From Asaia lannensis NBRC 102526 (lineage in GTDB: Bacteria; Pseudomonadota; Alphaproteobacteria; Acetobacterales; Acetobacteraceae): 64,000 bases of DNA. Below the pieces are notes generated by a model. That model searched no databases, had not been told where the DNA came from, and saw nothing but the letters and a program-made list of their open reading frames with translations. The stretch lies in NCBI RefSeq assembly GCF_024054035.1, contig NZ_JAMXQU010000006.1, forward strand, positions 107,916-171,915. The letters are read 5' to 3'. The position numbers and the translations under genes are program-made. Position 1 is the stretch's first letter. The number at the start of each line of letters is the position of its first letter. Of this stretch, positions 33,433-43,262 are shown piece by piece.

Positions 33433-34419
33433 ATGTTTCTGGCCCATCCTGTCGGGCAACCCGTTCATGAAATTCTGGCCGCAGATGACGCGAAAAATGT
33501 GACATGGCTCGATCTGGTCGAGCCCACCGAAGACGAGATCCGTCTGTCCGAAACCATGCTGGGGATTACCCTGCCACGCCGCGATGCGCTGGAAGAGATC
33601 GAAAGCTCGTCGCGTCACTACAAACGGGGCGATGTCATCTATCTGTCCATGCCCTTGGTGCGCATGGTCGATGGTGTGCTGACGACATGGCCAGTCGGTA
33701 TGGTGATCACACCGGACAAGCTCATCACGCTGCGTTATGCGAGCTATACCGCCTTCGAAACCATGAGCCGCGATCTGGCGGCCGATAATGCCGATTTTGC
33801 CCTGTCCGACGTACCGGAGCTGACGATCCATCTGCTTGAGACGATCGTCAACCGTCTTGCCGATATTCTCGAAAATGTCGGTCATGCGCTCGATGCGATC
33901 TCACGTACGGTCTTTGCCGCCAAAAGGCCGAACCGACGCGTGCGCAGTGCCGAATTGCTGCGACAGACCCTGCGCGAGCTGGGCGAGAGTGGCGATCTGA
34001 CATCGTCGATCCGGGAAAGTCTTCTGGGGGTGGATCGCATCGGTATGTATCTGGGCGATGCGCGTTATTTCGAGTTTCGCGATACGCTTCAGATGCGGCT
34101 GCGCATTCTGGGGCGCGACGTCGCCTCATTGAGCGATTACGTCGTTCAGATGACGGCGAAGGTCCAGTTCCTGCTGGATGCCACGCTCGGTTTTATCAGT
34201 ATCGACCAGAATAACGGCATGAAGCTGCTGACGGTGGTCAGTTTCGTGGGGATCACGCCTACCTTGCTTGCGGGCGTGTACGGCATGAATTTCAAGGTGA
34301 TGCCGGAACTCGATTGGCGTTATGGCTATTACTATGCTTTGTGCCTGATGCTTGCCTCGGTGGCCGTTCCCCTTTTTATATTCTGGCGCCGGGGCTGGTT
34401 TGGAGATCGCTCATCGTGA
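33433..34419 (+). CDS. corA: CorA family magnesium/divalent cation transporter
   Basis: This 328-residue protein has the cytoplasmic funnel domain followed by two C-terminal membrane helices with the selectivity motif YGMNFK and the conserved DNNG-like stretch [14 protein letters not shown]. CorA forms pentameric Mg2+ channels in the inner membrane. The ATG at 33433 is chosen from AAGGAAAAAC upstream, although the frame is open further 5' into the trpB promoter side. It overlaps the next gene in GTGA. Confidence 0.92.
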   Translation: MFLAHPVGQPVHEILAADDAKNVTWLDLVEPTEDEIRLSETMLGITLPRRDALEEIESSSRHYKRGDVIYLSMPLVRMVDGVLTTWPVGMVITPDKLITLRYASYTAFETMSRDLAADNADFALSDVPELTIHLLETIVNRLADILENVGHALDAISRTVFAAKRPNRRVRSAELLRQTLRELGESGDLTSSIRESLLGVDRIGMYLGDARYFEFRDTLQMRLRILGRDVASLSDYVVQMTAKVQFLLDATLGFISIDQNNGMKLLTVVSFVGITPTLLAGVYGMNFKVMPELDWRYGYYYALCLMLASVAVPLFIFWRRGWFGDRSS

Positions 34420-34973
34420 ACCGCCTCGCTCTGACCCTTCCTGTCCTATGCCTTGGGCTTGTGGCCTCTCAGGCCATAGCACGCCCGGTTCTGCAGCCGA
34501 CAACGGAGCAGGCCCAGGCTGCGCTCGACCGCTTAGCACGGGAGCCGCTTCGCTATGAGGGCGAGAGCATGGTTGCGCCGGATTTTCGCCAGGCCCCCGG
34601 TTATACGGGCAGGCAACCCACGCATGTCCTGATGGGGTACCGGGTGGAAGGGACGCGCCTTTCGGGTGAATTCGTCGTTCTCGATGCCGATAACCGCCCG
34701 CTTCAGGCAGCCCCGCTTACCGGGCAGATTGCGCAGCAGGGTTCTGGCAATGTCGGTTATCGTGTTGCGGGTCACCCAGCCGGACCCATGCCATGCACGA
34801 TCGATATCGCGCTTCCCAAGCCGCTTCATCTGGATGGACAATGCGCACCGGCCATGATTTCAGGCGCCTATGCCGAACGTGTAAAGGCGTCACCTCTGAT
34901 GTTCATTATTCCGGGGCTCGGGGCGTCCGAAACGACATCGGGACAGTATATGATGAAGCCTTGGCGCGGTTGA
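34416..34973 (+). CDS. Secreted protein of unknown function coupled to corA
   Basis: This 185-residue protein begins at a GTG that overlaps the corA stop (GTGA). The N-terminus [22 protein letters not shown] is a signal peptide. The mature part is beta-rich with repeated GYRVEGTRLSGEFVVLDADNRPL-type segments and two Cys (MPCTID, GQCAPA) that could pair. I do not recognise a family. Translational coupling with corA suggests a shared regulation, but no functional link can be claimed. Confidence 0.68.
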   Translation: MNRLALTLPVLCLGLVASQAIARPVLQPTTEQAQAALDRLAREPLRYEGESMVAPDFRQAPGYTGRQPTHVLMGYRVEGTRLSGEFVVLDADNRPLQAAPLTGQIAQQGSGNVGYRVAGHPAGPMPCTIDIALPKPLHLDGQCAPAMISGAYAERVKASPLMFIIPGLGASETTSGQYMMKPWRG

Positions 34974-34982
34974 TCGGAACTA

Positions 34983-35012
34983 TTGACAGAAAGCGTTATT
35001 TCTCATTAGATT
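34983..35012 (+). promoter_or_regulatory. Candidate promoter and long C-rich leader of rho
   Basis: A consensus -35 TTGACA (34983-34988) is followed after 17-18 bases by TTAGAT/TAGATT (35006-35012). Transcription from here would give a leader of about 180 bases that is C-rich and G-poor in long stretches (for example around 35045-35130). That composition is what Rho binds, and it fits the known autogenous control of rho by Rho-dependent termination. Confidence 0.6.
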
Positions 35013-35195
35013 GAGACGCAAGAGCCGCTGGTTTTCACTTATGCGGCCTTTCTCAAGACCCTTTCGTCTTCGCTCATCGTCGGGCCCGTTTCTGCGGCCC
35101 ATCTGACGGGGCATTCTTTCACGATCGATCATCTGTCACGGGTGCGGCTCTCCGTCTTCCGGGCAGTGGACTATAGCCCATCTAAGGCGCTTTTC

Positions 35196-36491
35196 ATGCA
35201 TCTTGCTGAACTCAAGAAAAAAACACCTGCCGATCTGCTGGCCTATGCTGAAGAGCTGCAAATCGAGAATGCCTCCTCGATGCGCAAGCAGGACATCATG
35301 TTCGCCATTCTCAAGACCCTGGCGGATAACGAGCAGGCCATTTACGGCGAAGGGACGCTGGAAATCCTGCCGGACGGTTTCGGTTTCCTGCGTTCGCCCG
35401 AAGCGAATTACCTGCCCGGTCCTGACGATATCTATATCTCCCCCGCCCAGGTCCGTCGCTTCAGCCTGCGCCCTGGCGATACGGTCGAGGGGCAGATCCG
35501 CGCGCCGCGCGACGGCGAGCGTTACTTCTCGCTCCTCAAGGTCAACACCATCAATTTCGAAGAGCCTGACGCCGTCCGTCAGCGCATCAACTTCGACAAT
35601 CTGACGCCGCTCTATCCTGAGCGTCGCCTGCGTATGGAAGTCGAGCAGACCGGCACACCTGAGCCTCAGCCCACGGGCAAGGGCAAGAAAGACCAGCGCG
35701 ATTACACACCGCGCGTGATCGATCTGGTGGCGCCCATCGGCATGGGGCAGCGCGCCCTGATCGTGGCACCCCCGCGTACCGGCAAGACCGTGATGCTGCA
35801 GAGCATCGCCTCGTCGATTTCGGCCAATCACCCCGATGTGTTCCTGATCGTTCTGCTGATCGATGAACGCCCCGAGGAAGTGACCGACATGGCCCGCTCC
35901 GTGCGCGGCGAAGTTGTGTCCTCGACCTTCGACGAGCCAGCGACACGCCATGTGCAGGTCACTGAAATGGTGCTTGAAAAGGCCAAGCGTCTGGTCGAGC
36001 ACAAGCGCGATGTCGTCATTCTTCTCGACTCGATTACCCGTCTGGCACGCGCCTACAACACGGTTGTTCCGTCATCGGGCAAGGTGCTGACCGGCGGTGT
36101 GGATGCCAACGCACTGCAGCGCCCCAAGCGCTTCTTCGGTGCGGCCCGTAATATCGAGGAAGGCGGTTCGCTCACCATTATCGCGACTGCGCTGATCGAC
36201 ACCGGCAGCCGCATGGATGAAGTCATCTTCGAAGAGTTCAAGGGCACGGGTAACTCCGAGCTCATCCTTGATCGCAAGCTGGCCGACAAGCGGACCTTCC
36301 CGGCAATCGACATCACCAAGTCGGGCACGCGTAAGGAAGAGCTTCTGGTCGATCGCGCTTCGCTGTCGAAGATGTGGGTCCTGCGTCGTATCCTTGCGCC
36401 GATGGGCACGATGGATGCCATGGACTTCCTGCTCGACAAGCTGAAATACAGCAAGACGAACCAGGATTTCTTCGACGCCATGAACAACTGA
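35196..36491 (+). CDS. rho: Transcription termination factor Rho
   Basis: This 431-residue hexameric RNA helicase has the N-terminal helix bundle ([19 protein letters not shown]), the OB-fold RNA-binding domain ([30 protein letters not shown]) and the ATPase domain with Walker [12 protein letters not shown], Walker [17 protein letters not shown], the Q loop [31 protein letters not shown] and [13 protein letters not shown]. The ATG at 35196 has TAAGGCG upstream. An upstream ATG at 35142 is less likely. It is a single gene with its own terminator. Confidence 0.96.
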   Translation: MHLAELKKKTPADLLAYAEELQIENASSMRKQDIMFAILKTLADNEQAIYGEGTLEILPDGFGFLRSPEANYLPGPDDIYISPAQVRRFSLRPGDTVEGQIRAPRDGERYFSLLKVNTINFEEPDAVRQRINFDNLTPLYPERRLRMEVEQTGTPEPQPTGKGKKDQRDYTPRVIDLVAPIGMGQRALIVAPPRTGKTVMLQSIASSISANHPDVFLIVLLIDERPEEVTDMARSVRGEVVSSTFDEPATRHVQVTEMVLEKAKRLVEHKRDVVILLDSITRLARAYNTVVPSSGKVLTGGVDANALQRPKRFFGAARNIEEGGSLTIIATALIDTGSRMDEVIFEEFKGTGNSELILDRKLADKRTFPAIDITKSGTRKEELLVDRASLSKMWVLRRILAPMGTMDAMDFLLDKLKYSKTNQDFFDAMNN

Positions 36492-36508
36492 TCTGGTTTT
36501 CAGGTCAT

Positions 36509-36548
36509 GAAAAACCGCCGGAGGCTCACGCTTCCGGCGGTTTTTTTA
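36509..36548 (+). terminator. Rho-independent terminator after rho
   Basis: AAAACCGCCGGA and TCCGGCGGTTTT pair around a GGCTCACGCT-type loop and end in seven T. It lies 17 bases after the stop codon. Confidence 0.93.
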
Positions 36549-36612
36549 TGGGGTTTTATTCCGTACCCTGCCGACGGATGATGTCCTCAGAAGAGAGGCC
36601 CGGTTACGCACT

Positions 36613-36661
36613 GGACATCGAAGGGTTCTGTCCCTTCTCAGATGAGGGGTAGAGCCCTGTG
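36613..36661. repeat. Dispersed intergenic two-hairpin repeat, diverged copy 3
   Basis: The segment GGACATCGAAGGGTTCTGTC, then CCTTCT and a second part GGGGTAGAGCCCTGTG, keeps the order and spacing of the copies at 15274 and 26111 with several substitutions. It is between the rho terminator and the end of ogt. Confidence 0.5.
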
Positions 36662-36698
36662 TGAACCGGACCACAGCAGGGGGGCTGTCCTGTAAAAG

Positions 36699-37145
36699 CT
36701 AGATCGAAACCCCTTCGAGGCGCAGAAGGTAGCGTTTGTCGTCCAGACCGCCTTCGCCTGAATATCCGCCCAGATGGCTTTTGCCGAGAACGCGATGACA
36801 GGGGATCAGGATGGGAATGGGATTATGGGCCATGGCTCCGCCAATGGAACGGGCTGAGCCGCCAGCTTTTGCGGCGAGTTCGGCATAGCTGACAGTCTGG
36901 CCATAAGGCACATCGCGCAAGGCCTGCCATACGGCTTTGCGATACGCTGTGCCCCAAGGAGCCAACGGAAGGTCGAAACTTTCTGCCTCGCCGTCGAAAT
37001 AGCGTTCCAGCATGGTCTGGGCACGGGTAAGGAGAGGCGTCTTTTCCTGATCGCGCCCCCAACCCCAGTCGAGGGCAACGATAGCGCCCTCATCTTCGCT
37101 GAGTGTAAGAGGGCCGAGAGGAGAATGAAGCGAGAGCTGGGGCAT
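36699..37145 (-). CDS. ogt: Methylated-DNA--protein-cysteine methyltransferase
   Basis: This 148-residue suicide repair enzyme removes methyl groups from O6-methylguanine in DNA. The acceptor is Cys116 in [18 protein letters not shown], and the DNA-binding part has [24 protein letters not shown] and the Arg finger region [12 protein letters not shown]. The short length indicates the Ogt form without the Ada regulatory domain. The start is only 13 bp from the divergent mnmE start, so its promoter must lie inside mnmE. Confidence 0.92.
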   Translation of the reverse strand: MPQLSLHSPLGPLTLSEDEGAIVALDWGWGRDQEKTPLLTRAQTMLERYFDGEAESFDLPLAPWGTAYRKAVWQALRDVPYGQTVSYAELAAKAGGSARSIGGAMAHNPIPILIPCHRVLGKSHLGGYSGEGGLDDKRYLLRLEGVSI

Positions 37146-37158
37146 AGAAGGAATTCAC

Positions 37159-38463
37159 ATGGTTGACGCGATGGAACGCCCGGGTGAGCGCAGGGGCGAG
37201 GTGATTTTCGCTCTGGCTACGGGAACCGGGCGGGCGGCTATCGCTATCATGCGCGCAAGTGGCTCCGGGGCTCAAGAGGTGCTGGCGGCACTATGCCGTG
37301 GGCGTCTGCCTGCACCGCGCCACGCGAGTTTGCGGGCGCTCCATCATGACGGCGACCATCTGGATGATGCCATGGTGTTATGGCTGCCGGGCCCACGCTC
37401 CTATACGGGTGAAGACGGTTTCGAGCTGCATCTTCATGCGGGTCCGGCTGTGATCGACCGTGTCGCCATGGCGCTCACGGCACTCGGTGCGCGTCCGGCA
37501 GAGCCGGGTGAATTCACGCGTCGTGCCGTTCAGGCGGGGAGGCTCGATCTGCTTCAGGCCGAGGCGATTGCCGATCTCGTCGATGCTGAAAGCCAGAGTC
37601 AGCGTCAGCAGGCGCTCGCCCAGGCCGATGGGGCACTCAGTCGGGTTTACGAGGGCTGGAGCGCGCGGCTGAAAACCCTGCTCGCGCATCAGGAGGCCCT
37701 GATCGATTTCCCTGACGAGGACCTGCCAGAGGCTGTGGAGCTGTCACTGGCGCGTACGCTGGATGGTCTGCGCGATGATCTGCGTGGGCATCTGTCAGAC
37801 AGGCGAGGCGAGATTGTCAGGCGAGGTCTTACTGTCGTGATCGCAGGCGCCCCCAATGTCGGCAAGTCGAGCCTGCTCAATTATCTGGCAGGTTACGATG
37901 CGGCGATCGTGACCCATCGTGCCGGTACGACGCGCGACGTCATTGCCATAGACTGGCTGTTTCATGGCGTGAGGCTGCGTCTTGTCGATACTGCAGGGTT
38001 GCGTGAGACCGATGACGAGATCGAGGCTGAGGGCATAAAACGGGCATTGTTTCACGTGGAACATGCCGATCTCGTCGTGCATGTCATGGCGGGAGAGGCC
38101 GAAGCCCCGCTGCGACCGGACGCGCTGATCGTCAGCAACAAGATCGATCTGCACCCCCCTGTCGGAGCGGGGCTGGGGTTGAGTGTTCAGACAGGCGAGG
38201 GGATGGTCGATTTCGAAGCGGCCCTTGCAGAGCGCATCACGGCTTTGACATCCGGCGTAGGCGCACCCCTGACACGTGCACGCCACAGGGCAGGGATTGA
38301 GGAGGCATTGCTCTATCTCGATCAGGCCAGAGAAGCGACATGGCCGGAGGTGAGGGGCGAAGCACTCCGTCTGGCCATGCGTGCTCTTGGGAGACTGACC
38401 GGACAAGTTGATGTCGACTCCCTGCTCGATGTGATATTCGGACAATTCTGCATTGGTAAATGA
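37159..38463 (+). CDS. mnmE: tRNA uridine-5-carboxymethylaminomethyl(34) synthesis GTPase MnmE
   Basis: This 434-residue protein has the formyl-tetrahydrofolate-binding N-domain ([58 protein letters not shown]) and a helical domain with an inserted G domain: G1 [13 protein letters not shown]3 [14 protein letters not shown]4 SNKID. It ends with the catalytic C-terminal FCIGK. With MnmG it modifies the wobble uridine of several tRNAs. AAGGAA precedes the ATG. A near-perfect parS lies inside the gene at 38048-38063. mnmG follows after 7 bases. Confidence 0.95.
   Translation: MVDAMERPGERRGEVIFALATGTGRAAIAIMRASGSGAQEVLAALCRGRLPAPRHASLRALHHDGDHLDDAMVLWLPGPRSYTGEDGFELHLHAGPAVIDRVAMALTALGARPAEPGEFTRRAVQAGRLDLLQAEAIADLVDAESQSQRQQALAQADGALSRVYEGWSARLKTLLAHQEALIDFPDEDLPEAVELSLARTLDGLRDDLRGHLSDRRGEIVRRGLTVVIAGAPNVGKSSLLNYLAGYDAAIVTHRAGTTRDVIAIDWLFHGVRLRLVDTAGLRETDDEIEAEGIKRALFHVEHADLVVHVMAGEAEAPLRPDALIVSNKIDLHPPVGAGLGLSVQTGEGMVDFEAALAERITALTSGVGAPLTRARHRAGIEEALLYLDQAREATWPEVRGEALRLAMRALGRLTGQVDVDSLLDVIFGQFCIGK
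38048..38063. other. parS-like site inside mnmE (one mismatch)
   Basis: TGTTTCACGTGGAACA differs from the parS consensus TGTTTCACGTGAAACA at one base. It is read in frame within mnmE as part of LFHVEH, in the G domain, where the constraint of coding may explain the single change. Confidence 0.75.
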
Positions 38464-38470
38464 GGCGTGT

Positions 38471-40327
38471 GTGAGCGAGTTTGATGTTGTCGTCATAGGC
38501 GGAGGGCATGCAGGAAGTGAGGCTGCAGCGGCCTCGGCGCGTTTCGGCGCGCGTACGCTTTTGCTGACCCAGAAACCCGAGATGATCGGAGCCATGTCGT
38601 GCAATCCGGCGATCGGCGGCATCGGTAAGGGGCATCTGGTGCGCGAGATCGATGCGCTCGATGGATTGATGGGGCGCGCGGCAGATCGGGCAGGGATCCA
38701 TTTCAAGCTGCTGAACCGTTCCAAGGGGCCAGCCGTACACGGCCCCCGCGCTCAGGCCGATCGCTTCCTGTATCGCAATGCCATCCAGGCGCTGCTGAAT
38801 GCCACGCCGAACCTGACCATTCTGGCCGGTGAGGCCGCCGATCTGAATGTGGAAGACGGGCGTGTGACCGGGGTCGTCTGCGAAGACGGTCGGGTCTTTT
38901 CATGCGGGGCGGTGGTCGTGACAAGCGGCACGTTTTTGCGCGGCGTTATCCATATCGGGCACACGCAGGAACAGGCAGGGCGCATCGGTGAGCGTCCGGC
39001 AGCGCGCCTGGGCGAACGGCTCGAAGCGCTGGGTCTGCGCATGGGGCGGCTCAAGACCGGCACGCCGGCGCGTCTTGCGCGCGAAAGCATCGACTGGGAC
39101 TCGCTGGCCGAGGACAAGGGCGATGAAGTGCCCGAACCGTTCAGCCGTCTGACCGATCGGATCACGACAGATCAGCTCTCCTGCCGGATCACGAGCACTA
39201 CCCCGCAGACGCATCAGATCATACGCGATAACCTCGCGCTTTCAGCGCTGTATGGTGGCGCTATTGCGGGCAAGGGACCGCGCTATTGCCCCTCGATAGA
39301 AGACAAGATCGTCCGCTTCGGCGAAAAGGACGGCCATCAGATCTTTCTTGAGCCGGAGGGCCTGCCGGGCAATCCGGGGGGCGATCTGGTCTATCCGAAT
39401 GGTATCTCGACCAGTCTGCCTGCCGATATCCAGGCCCTGATGATTGCGTCGATCCCCGGGCTCGAAAAGGCGCGTATCGTTACGCCGGGTTATGCGGTTG
39501 AGTATGATTATGTCGATCCACGCGAGCTGGCGCCCAGTCTGGCGCTCAGGGCGATGTCGGGGCTTTACCTTGCCGGTCAGATCAATGGAACGACCGGCTA
39601 TGAAGAAGCCGGGGCGCAGGGGCTTCTGGCAGGGCTTAATGCTGCGCGTTTCGTTGCGGGAAATGATGCGCTCGTTCTGGGGCGCGATCAGGCCTATCTT
39701 GGCGTGATGCTCGATGATCTGACGCTGCAAGGCGTATCCGAGCCTTATCGTATGTTCACCTCGCGCGCCGAATACAGACTGAGCCTGCGCGCCGATAATG
39801 CCGATTTGCGTCTGACGGAAATCGGCATGCGTATGGGATGCGTGGGCACCGAACGCTCCGCACGCCTGCAGGAAGACCGCGATGCGATTGCTGCAGCTAT
39901 GGAGCAGGCCCGTCTGACTGTTTTTGCGCCGCAGGATCTGGCAGCGCAGGGGGTGGCGGTCTCGCAGGATGGGCGCAGACGTTCGCTGCTGGACGTTCTG
40001 TCGGGTCAGGCCGATGAGGCATCGGCCATGCGTCTCGCGCCATGGTTCGGTGCGCTACCCTTGCGTGTGCGTCGCCATGTGGAGACTGAAGCCCGATATG
40101 GCGGGTATCTGCAGCGTCAGGAGCGGGAGATCCGCCAGCTTGCAAACGAAGCGCAGATCGCGCTGCCTGACGATCTCAATTACGGACGTATCGGAGGATT
40201 GAGCAGCGAAATGAAAGAACGCCTGTCTCTGGCAAGGCCGGCCAATTTTGCCGCAGCTCAGCGCGTACCCGGTGTCACGCCTGCGGCCATGATTGCACTC
40301 CTTGCGCATGTGAGGGCCGTTGCATGA
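38471..40327 (+). CDS. mnmG: tRNA uridine-5-carboxymethylaminomethyl(34) synthesis enzyme MnmG
   Basis: This 618-residue FAD protein starts at a GTG (38471) with GAGG 5 bases upstream. It has the dinucleotide-binding [89 protein letters not shown] and the C-terminal helical domain with [20 protein letters not shown]. It works with MnmE. It overlaps rsmG by 4 bases (ATGA), so the mnmE-mnmG-rsmG-parA-parB genes form one tightly packed operon. Confidence 0.96.
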   Translation: MSEFDVVVIGGGHAGSEAAAASARFGARTLLLTQKPEMIGAMSCNPAIGGIGKGHLVREIDALDGLMGRAADRAGIHFKLLNRSKGPAVHGPRAQADRFLYRNAIQALLNATPNLTILAGEAADLNVEDGRVTGVVCEDGRVFSCGAVVVTSGTFLRGVIHIGHTQEQAGRIGERPAARLGERLEALGLRMGRLKTGTPARLARESIDWDSLAEDKGDEVPEPFSRLTDRITTDQLSCRITSTTPQTHQIIRDNLALSALYGGAIAGKGPRYCPSIEDKIVRFGEKDGHQIFLEPEGLPGNPGGDLVYPNGISTSLPADIQALMIASIPGLEKARIVTPGYAVEYDYVDPRELAPSLALRAMSGLYLAGQINGTTGYEEAGAQGLLAGLNAARFVAGNDALVLGRDQAYLGVMLDDLTLQGVSEPYRMFTSRAEYRLSLRADNADLRLTEIGMRMGCVGTERSARLQEDRDAIAAAMEQARLTVFAPQDLAAQGVAVSQDGRRRSLLDVLSGQADEASAMRLAPWFGALPLRVRRHVETEARYGGYLQRQEREIRQLANEAQIALPDDLNYGRIGGLSSEMKERLSLARPANFAAAQRVPGVTPAAMIALLAHVRAVA

Positions 40328-40905
40328 ACGGGGTTTCACGTGAAACACGCGACCGGCTTGAGGTCTTCGCGTCACTGCTGGAAAAATGGAATGCCCGGAT
40401 CAATCTGGTCAGTCCACGCGACATGCCCCATCTGTGGGAGCGTCATATTGCCGACTCACTCAGGGTCGTTCCCTATATCGTACCGGGGTCGCGCGTGATC
40501 GATCTGGGCTCGGGGGGTGGATTTCCAGCGCTGATGATCGGTATCGCCTGCGATGCCGAAATGGTCATGGTCGAATCGGATCAGCGCAAATGCGCTTTTC
40601 TGCGTGAAGCCGCGCGTGCTTGCGGCGTCAGGGCCACCGTCGTGCCAAAGCGTATCGAACAGGCTGAGCTGGCCCCTGCGCCCTATGTCACGGCGAGGGC
40701 TCTGGCTTCATTGACGCAGCTGCTGGAGTGGAGCGCGCCTTTTCTTCTGCCTGAAGGGAAGGCGCTGTTTTTGAAGGGGAAAAATCTCCCCGACGAGTTG
40801 ACCGAAGCCGAACGGTGCTGGCACATGCAGCACAGAATTCTGGACAATCGCGCTGCTTCGGGCGGCGCCATCATCGAGATAAGCGATATCAAACGTGTCG
40901 AATAA
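40324..40905 (+). CDS. rsmG: 16S rRNA (guanine(527)-N7)-methyltransferase RsmG
   Basis: This 193-residue methyltransferase has the SAM-binding motif [18 protein letters not shown] and [21 protein letters not shown] and [12 protein letters not shown], all typical of RsmG (GidB). It methylates G527 of 16S rRNA, and its loss gives low-level streptomycin resistance in other bacteria. The ATG overlaps the mnmG stop. A parS-like palindrome covers codons 3-8. The end overlaps the parA start by 11 bases. Confidence 0.93.
   Translation: MNGVSRETRDRLEVFASLLEKWNARINLVSPRDMPHLWERHIADSLRVVPYIVPGSRVIDLGSGGGFPALMIGIACDAEMVMVESDQRKCAFLREAARACGVRATVVPKRIEQAELAPAPYVTARALASLTQLLEWSAPFLLPEGKALFLKGKNLPDELTEAERCWHMQHRILDNRAASGGAIIEISDIKRVE
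40332..40347. other. parS-like site at the start of rsmG (14-bp perfect core)
   Basis: GGTTTCACGTGAAACA has the perfect 14-bp core GTTTCACGTGAAAC (40333-40346) and differs from the 16-bp consensus only in the first base. It encodes part of NGVSRET at the rsmG N-terminus, about 550 bp upstream of parA. Confidence 0.85.
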
Positions 40906-41707
40906 CGACACGGGCAAGAAGGCCCGTATTCTCGCCGTCACCAACCAGAAGGGGGGTGTGGGCAAGACCACAACAGCGATCAATCTGGCAGCGGCGCTGG
41001 CAAGTACGCAACGCGTGCTGCTGGTCGATCTCGACCCGCAAGGCAATGCCTCGACCGGGTTGGGTGTCGATTACAACACCCGTCAGATCGGCAGCTATGC
41101 CGCCCTGATGCAGGAAGCGCCGCCCGAAAAGCTGCCGCGTCCGACCCAGACACCCAATCTCGATATCATCGTGGCCAATACCGATCTGGCTGGCGCAGAG
41201 ATCGAGCTGATTGGAAGCGATCGTCGCGAATTTCGCATACGCGAGGCGCTGGAGGCTCTTTCAGGGCGCTACGACGTCATTCTGATCGACTGCCCGCCGA
41301 GCCTCGGTCTGCTGACGCTCAACGCGCTGGTTGCTTCGGATGCGGTGCTGATCCCGCTGCAATGCGAATTTTTCGCGCTGGAGGGAATCAGTCAGATCGT
41401 GCGTACGGTCGATCGCGTGCGTCGCGCCTTCAATGCCGATCTGCATGTGGCAGGCATCATTCTCACCATGTACGACCGGCGCAACAACCTGTCCGAGCTG
41501 GTCGCGGCTGATGCACGCAACTTCTTCGGCGATCAGGTGCTTGAAACGCTGATTCCGCGCAATATCAAGATTTCCGAGGCACAGAGCCATGGCTGCTCCG
41601 TGTTGGAGTATGATCGTCGCAGCAGCGGGGCTGCCGCCTACCTGGCTCTCGCTCAGGAAATCGCCCAGCGTCTGGGGCTTTCCAACCAGAAAGGGGCTCA
41701 GTCATGA
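40895..41707 (+). CDS. parA: Chromosome partitioning ATPase ParA
   Basis: This 270-residue protein has a deviant Walker [49 protein letters not shown] and MYDRRNNLS, the pattern of chromosomal ParA/Soj. It forms an ATP-dependent DNA-bound gradient that moves ParB-parS complexes. The start is a GTG (40895) inside the end of rsmG, so its translation is coupled to rsmG. The 3' end overlaps parB in ATGA. No N-terminal helix-turn-helix is present, consistent with a chromosomal and not a plasmid type Ia system. Confidence 0.95.
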   Translation: MSNNDTGKKARILAVTNQKGGVGKTTTAINLAAALASTQRVLLVDLDPQGNASTGLGVDYNTRQIGSYAALMQEAPPEKLPRPTQTPNLDIIVANTDLAGAEIELIGSDRREFRIREALEALSGRYDVILIDCPPSLGLLTLNALVASDAVLIPLQCEFFALEGISQIVRTVDRVRRAFNADLHVAGIILTMYDRRNNLSELVAADARNFFGDQVLETLIPRNIKISEAQSHGCSVLEYDRRSSGAAAYLALAQEIAQRLGLSNQKGAQS

Positions 41708-42588
41708 GCAAGAAACCGGCTCCCCGTCTTGGACGCGGTCTTGCCGCCCTTCTTGGCGATCAGGCCATCGACCTGCCACGCACTCCCGGACCTGCACATG
41801 AGGCGGCTCCAAACCCGTCCATGCTCGGTGTCGATCTGCTGGCACCAGGCCCTTTCCAGCCTCGTGTGGACATGGATGAGGGACGCCTGAACGAACTGGC
41901 CGATTCGATACGCAGTCGTGGTGTGCTGCAGCCCATTCTCGTTCGTCCGGATCCGGAGCAGAAAGGGCGTTACCAGATTATCGCGGGTGAGCGTCGCTGG
42001 CGTGCCTCGCAGCGTGCCGGTCTGCACGAAGTCCCTGTCCATGTGCGTCTGCTCGACGATGCCGATGCCATGGCCGCGGCACTGGTAGAGAACCTGCAAC
42101 GTGCAGACCTCAACGCGATTGAAGAGGCAGAAGGCCTGCAACGCCTGCTGACGGACTACGCCCTGACACAGGAAGAACTGGCCGGGGCGGTTGGCAAATC
42201 CCGTCCGCATATCGGCAACATCCTGCGTCTGCTCAACCTGCCTGAAGCCGTCCGCCAGAAAGTGCGTGACGGGCTGCTGAGCGCAGGCCACGCTCGAGCC
42301 CTGTTGGCGCATCCCGATCCCTGTGCTGCCGCAGATATCGTGATCGCACGCGGGCTCAACGTACGTCAGACCGAAGCCTTGGCCCGTCAGACACCTAAGG
42401 CCGAGCAGGCGGAAGCCAAGCCGCCGAGGGATAATGAGCTGGTACGTCTGGAACGCGATCTGGCAACGCGTCTGGGTCTGAAGGTCAAGATCGAGTTCAA
42501 TGGCAAGGGGGGGTCGCTTCGTCTGGACTACCGCAGTCTCGATCAGTTCGATGCCCTGATGCGTCTGCTTTCACCAGAGTCGAGCTGA
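41704..42588 (+). CDS. parB: Chromosome partitioning CTPase/DNA-binding protein ParB
   Basis: This 294-residue protein begins with the ParA-stimulating stretch [12 protein letters not shown] (about 8-19). The N-domain has [31 protein letters not shown] and the CTP-binding GERRWRA. The helix-turn-helix domain includes [28 protein letters not shown], and a C-terminal dimerisation domain follows. ParB loads at parS and slides as a CTP-bound clamp. Three candidate parS sites lie upstream within 12 kb. It ends the operon, and tRNA-Lys follows with its own promoter. Confidence 0.95.
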   Translation: MSKKPAPRLGRGLAALLGDQAIDLPRTPGPAHEAAPNPSMLGVDLLAPGPFQPRVDMDEGRLNELADSIRSRGVLQPILVRPDPEQKGRYQIIAGERRWRASQRAGLHEVPVHVRLLDDADAMAAALVENLQRADLNAIEEAEGLQRLLTDYALTQEELAGAVGKSRPHIGNILRLLNLPEAVRQKVRDGLLSAGHARALLAHPDPCAAADIVIARGLNVRQTEALARQTPKAEQAEAKPPRDNELVRLERDLATRLGLKVKIEFNGKGGSLRLDYRSLDQFDALMRLLSPESS

Positions 42589-42624
42589 AGTTGGTTTCGT
42601 ATGCGGAATAGTGCATTTTTCCTC

Positions 42625-42653
42625 TTGCTGCCTGTTCCGCCCTTTGTTAGAAG
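42625..42653 (+). promoter_or_regulatory. Candidate promoter of tRNA-Lys
   Basis: TTGCTG (42625-42630) and TAGAAG (42648-42653) are 17 bases apart and end 23 bases before the tRNA. It sits just after parB. Confidence 0.45.
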
Positions 42654-42676
42654 CCCTCTCACCGGAGCGGGGCTAT

Positions 42677-42752
<76 letters not shown>

Positions 42753-43141
42753 TCGCCCCGCCGGTACCTTTTCCTGATAATATGCTTGCCAGATACGATA
42801 GTTCAGAGCGCTCTGCGCTTCTGCTTATCGTGTTTCCGTGCGTCTTGCCCTGTTTATCTGGCAGCCTTCACTCGCGACCTCGTATGGTGAGCTGTTTCTG
42901 GAGCCTGAAATTTCCACGTAAGATTTTCGCGCGCCAGCCGGCAAGCCGCCTGCACAGACTTCAGAAGGCTCCTGTCGAGCCGATATCCGATGAGGCCGAT
43001 AGAGGCAGGATAGCTCTGGCGTTTCGCGTTGGAACGGCTGCGAGGCAAGCGCAGAAGACCGGAGGAAACGCACATGCCGAAAACGGGTTCGTGCGGCTGA
43101 TTACAGCCAGGGTGAAGAATTCGATTTTCTGAAAAAAGCGC
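42753..43141. other. Gene-free spacer between two convergent tRNAs
   Basis: Short open frames exist on both strands, but none has a ribosome binding site or a recognisable product, and the largest would run through tRNA-Lys. Nothing else is supported here. Confidence 0.5.
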
Positions 43142-43216
43142 TGGCTGGGATGGGAGGGATCGAACCTCCGAATGGCGGAATCAAAATCCGCTGCCTTACC
43201 GCTTGGCTACATCCCA
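43142..43216 (-). tRNA. tRNA-Gln (anticodon TTG)
   Basis: On the minus strand the 75-base cloverleaf has acceptor TGGGATG/CATCCCA, anticodon arm GCGGA-TTTTGAT-TCCGC with anticodon TTG, T arm GGAGG-TTCGATC-CCTCC and an encoded GCCA end. It decodes CAA. Confidence 0.96.
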
Positions 43217-43262
43217 TCGCGTTGAAGGGCTTTTAATCTGCCTCTTCGCGAACGTAAAGCTC

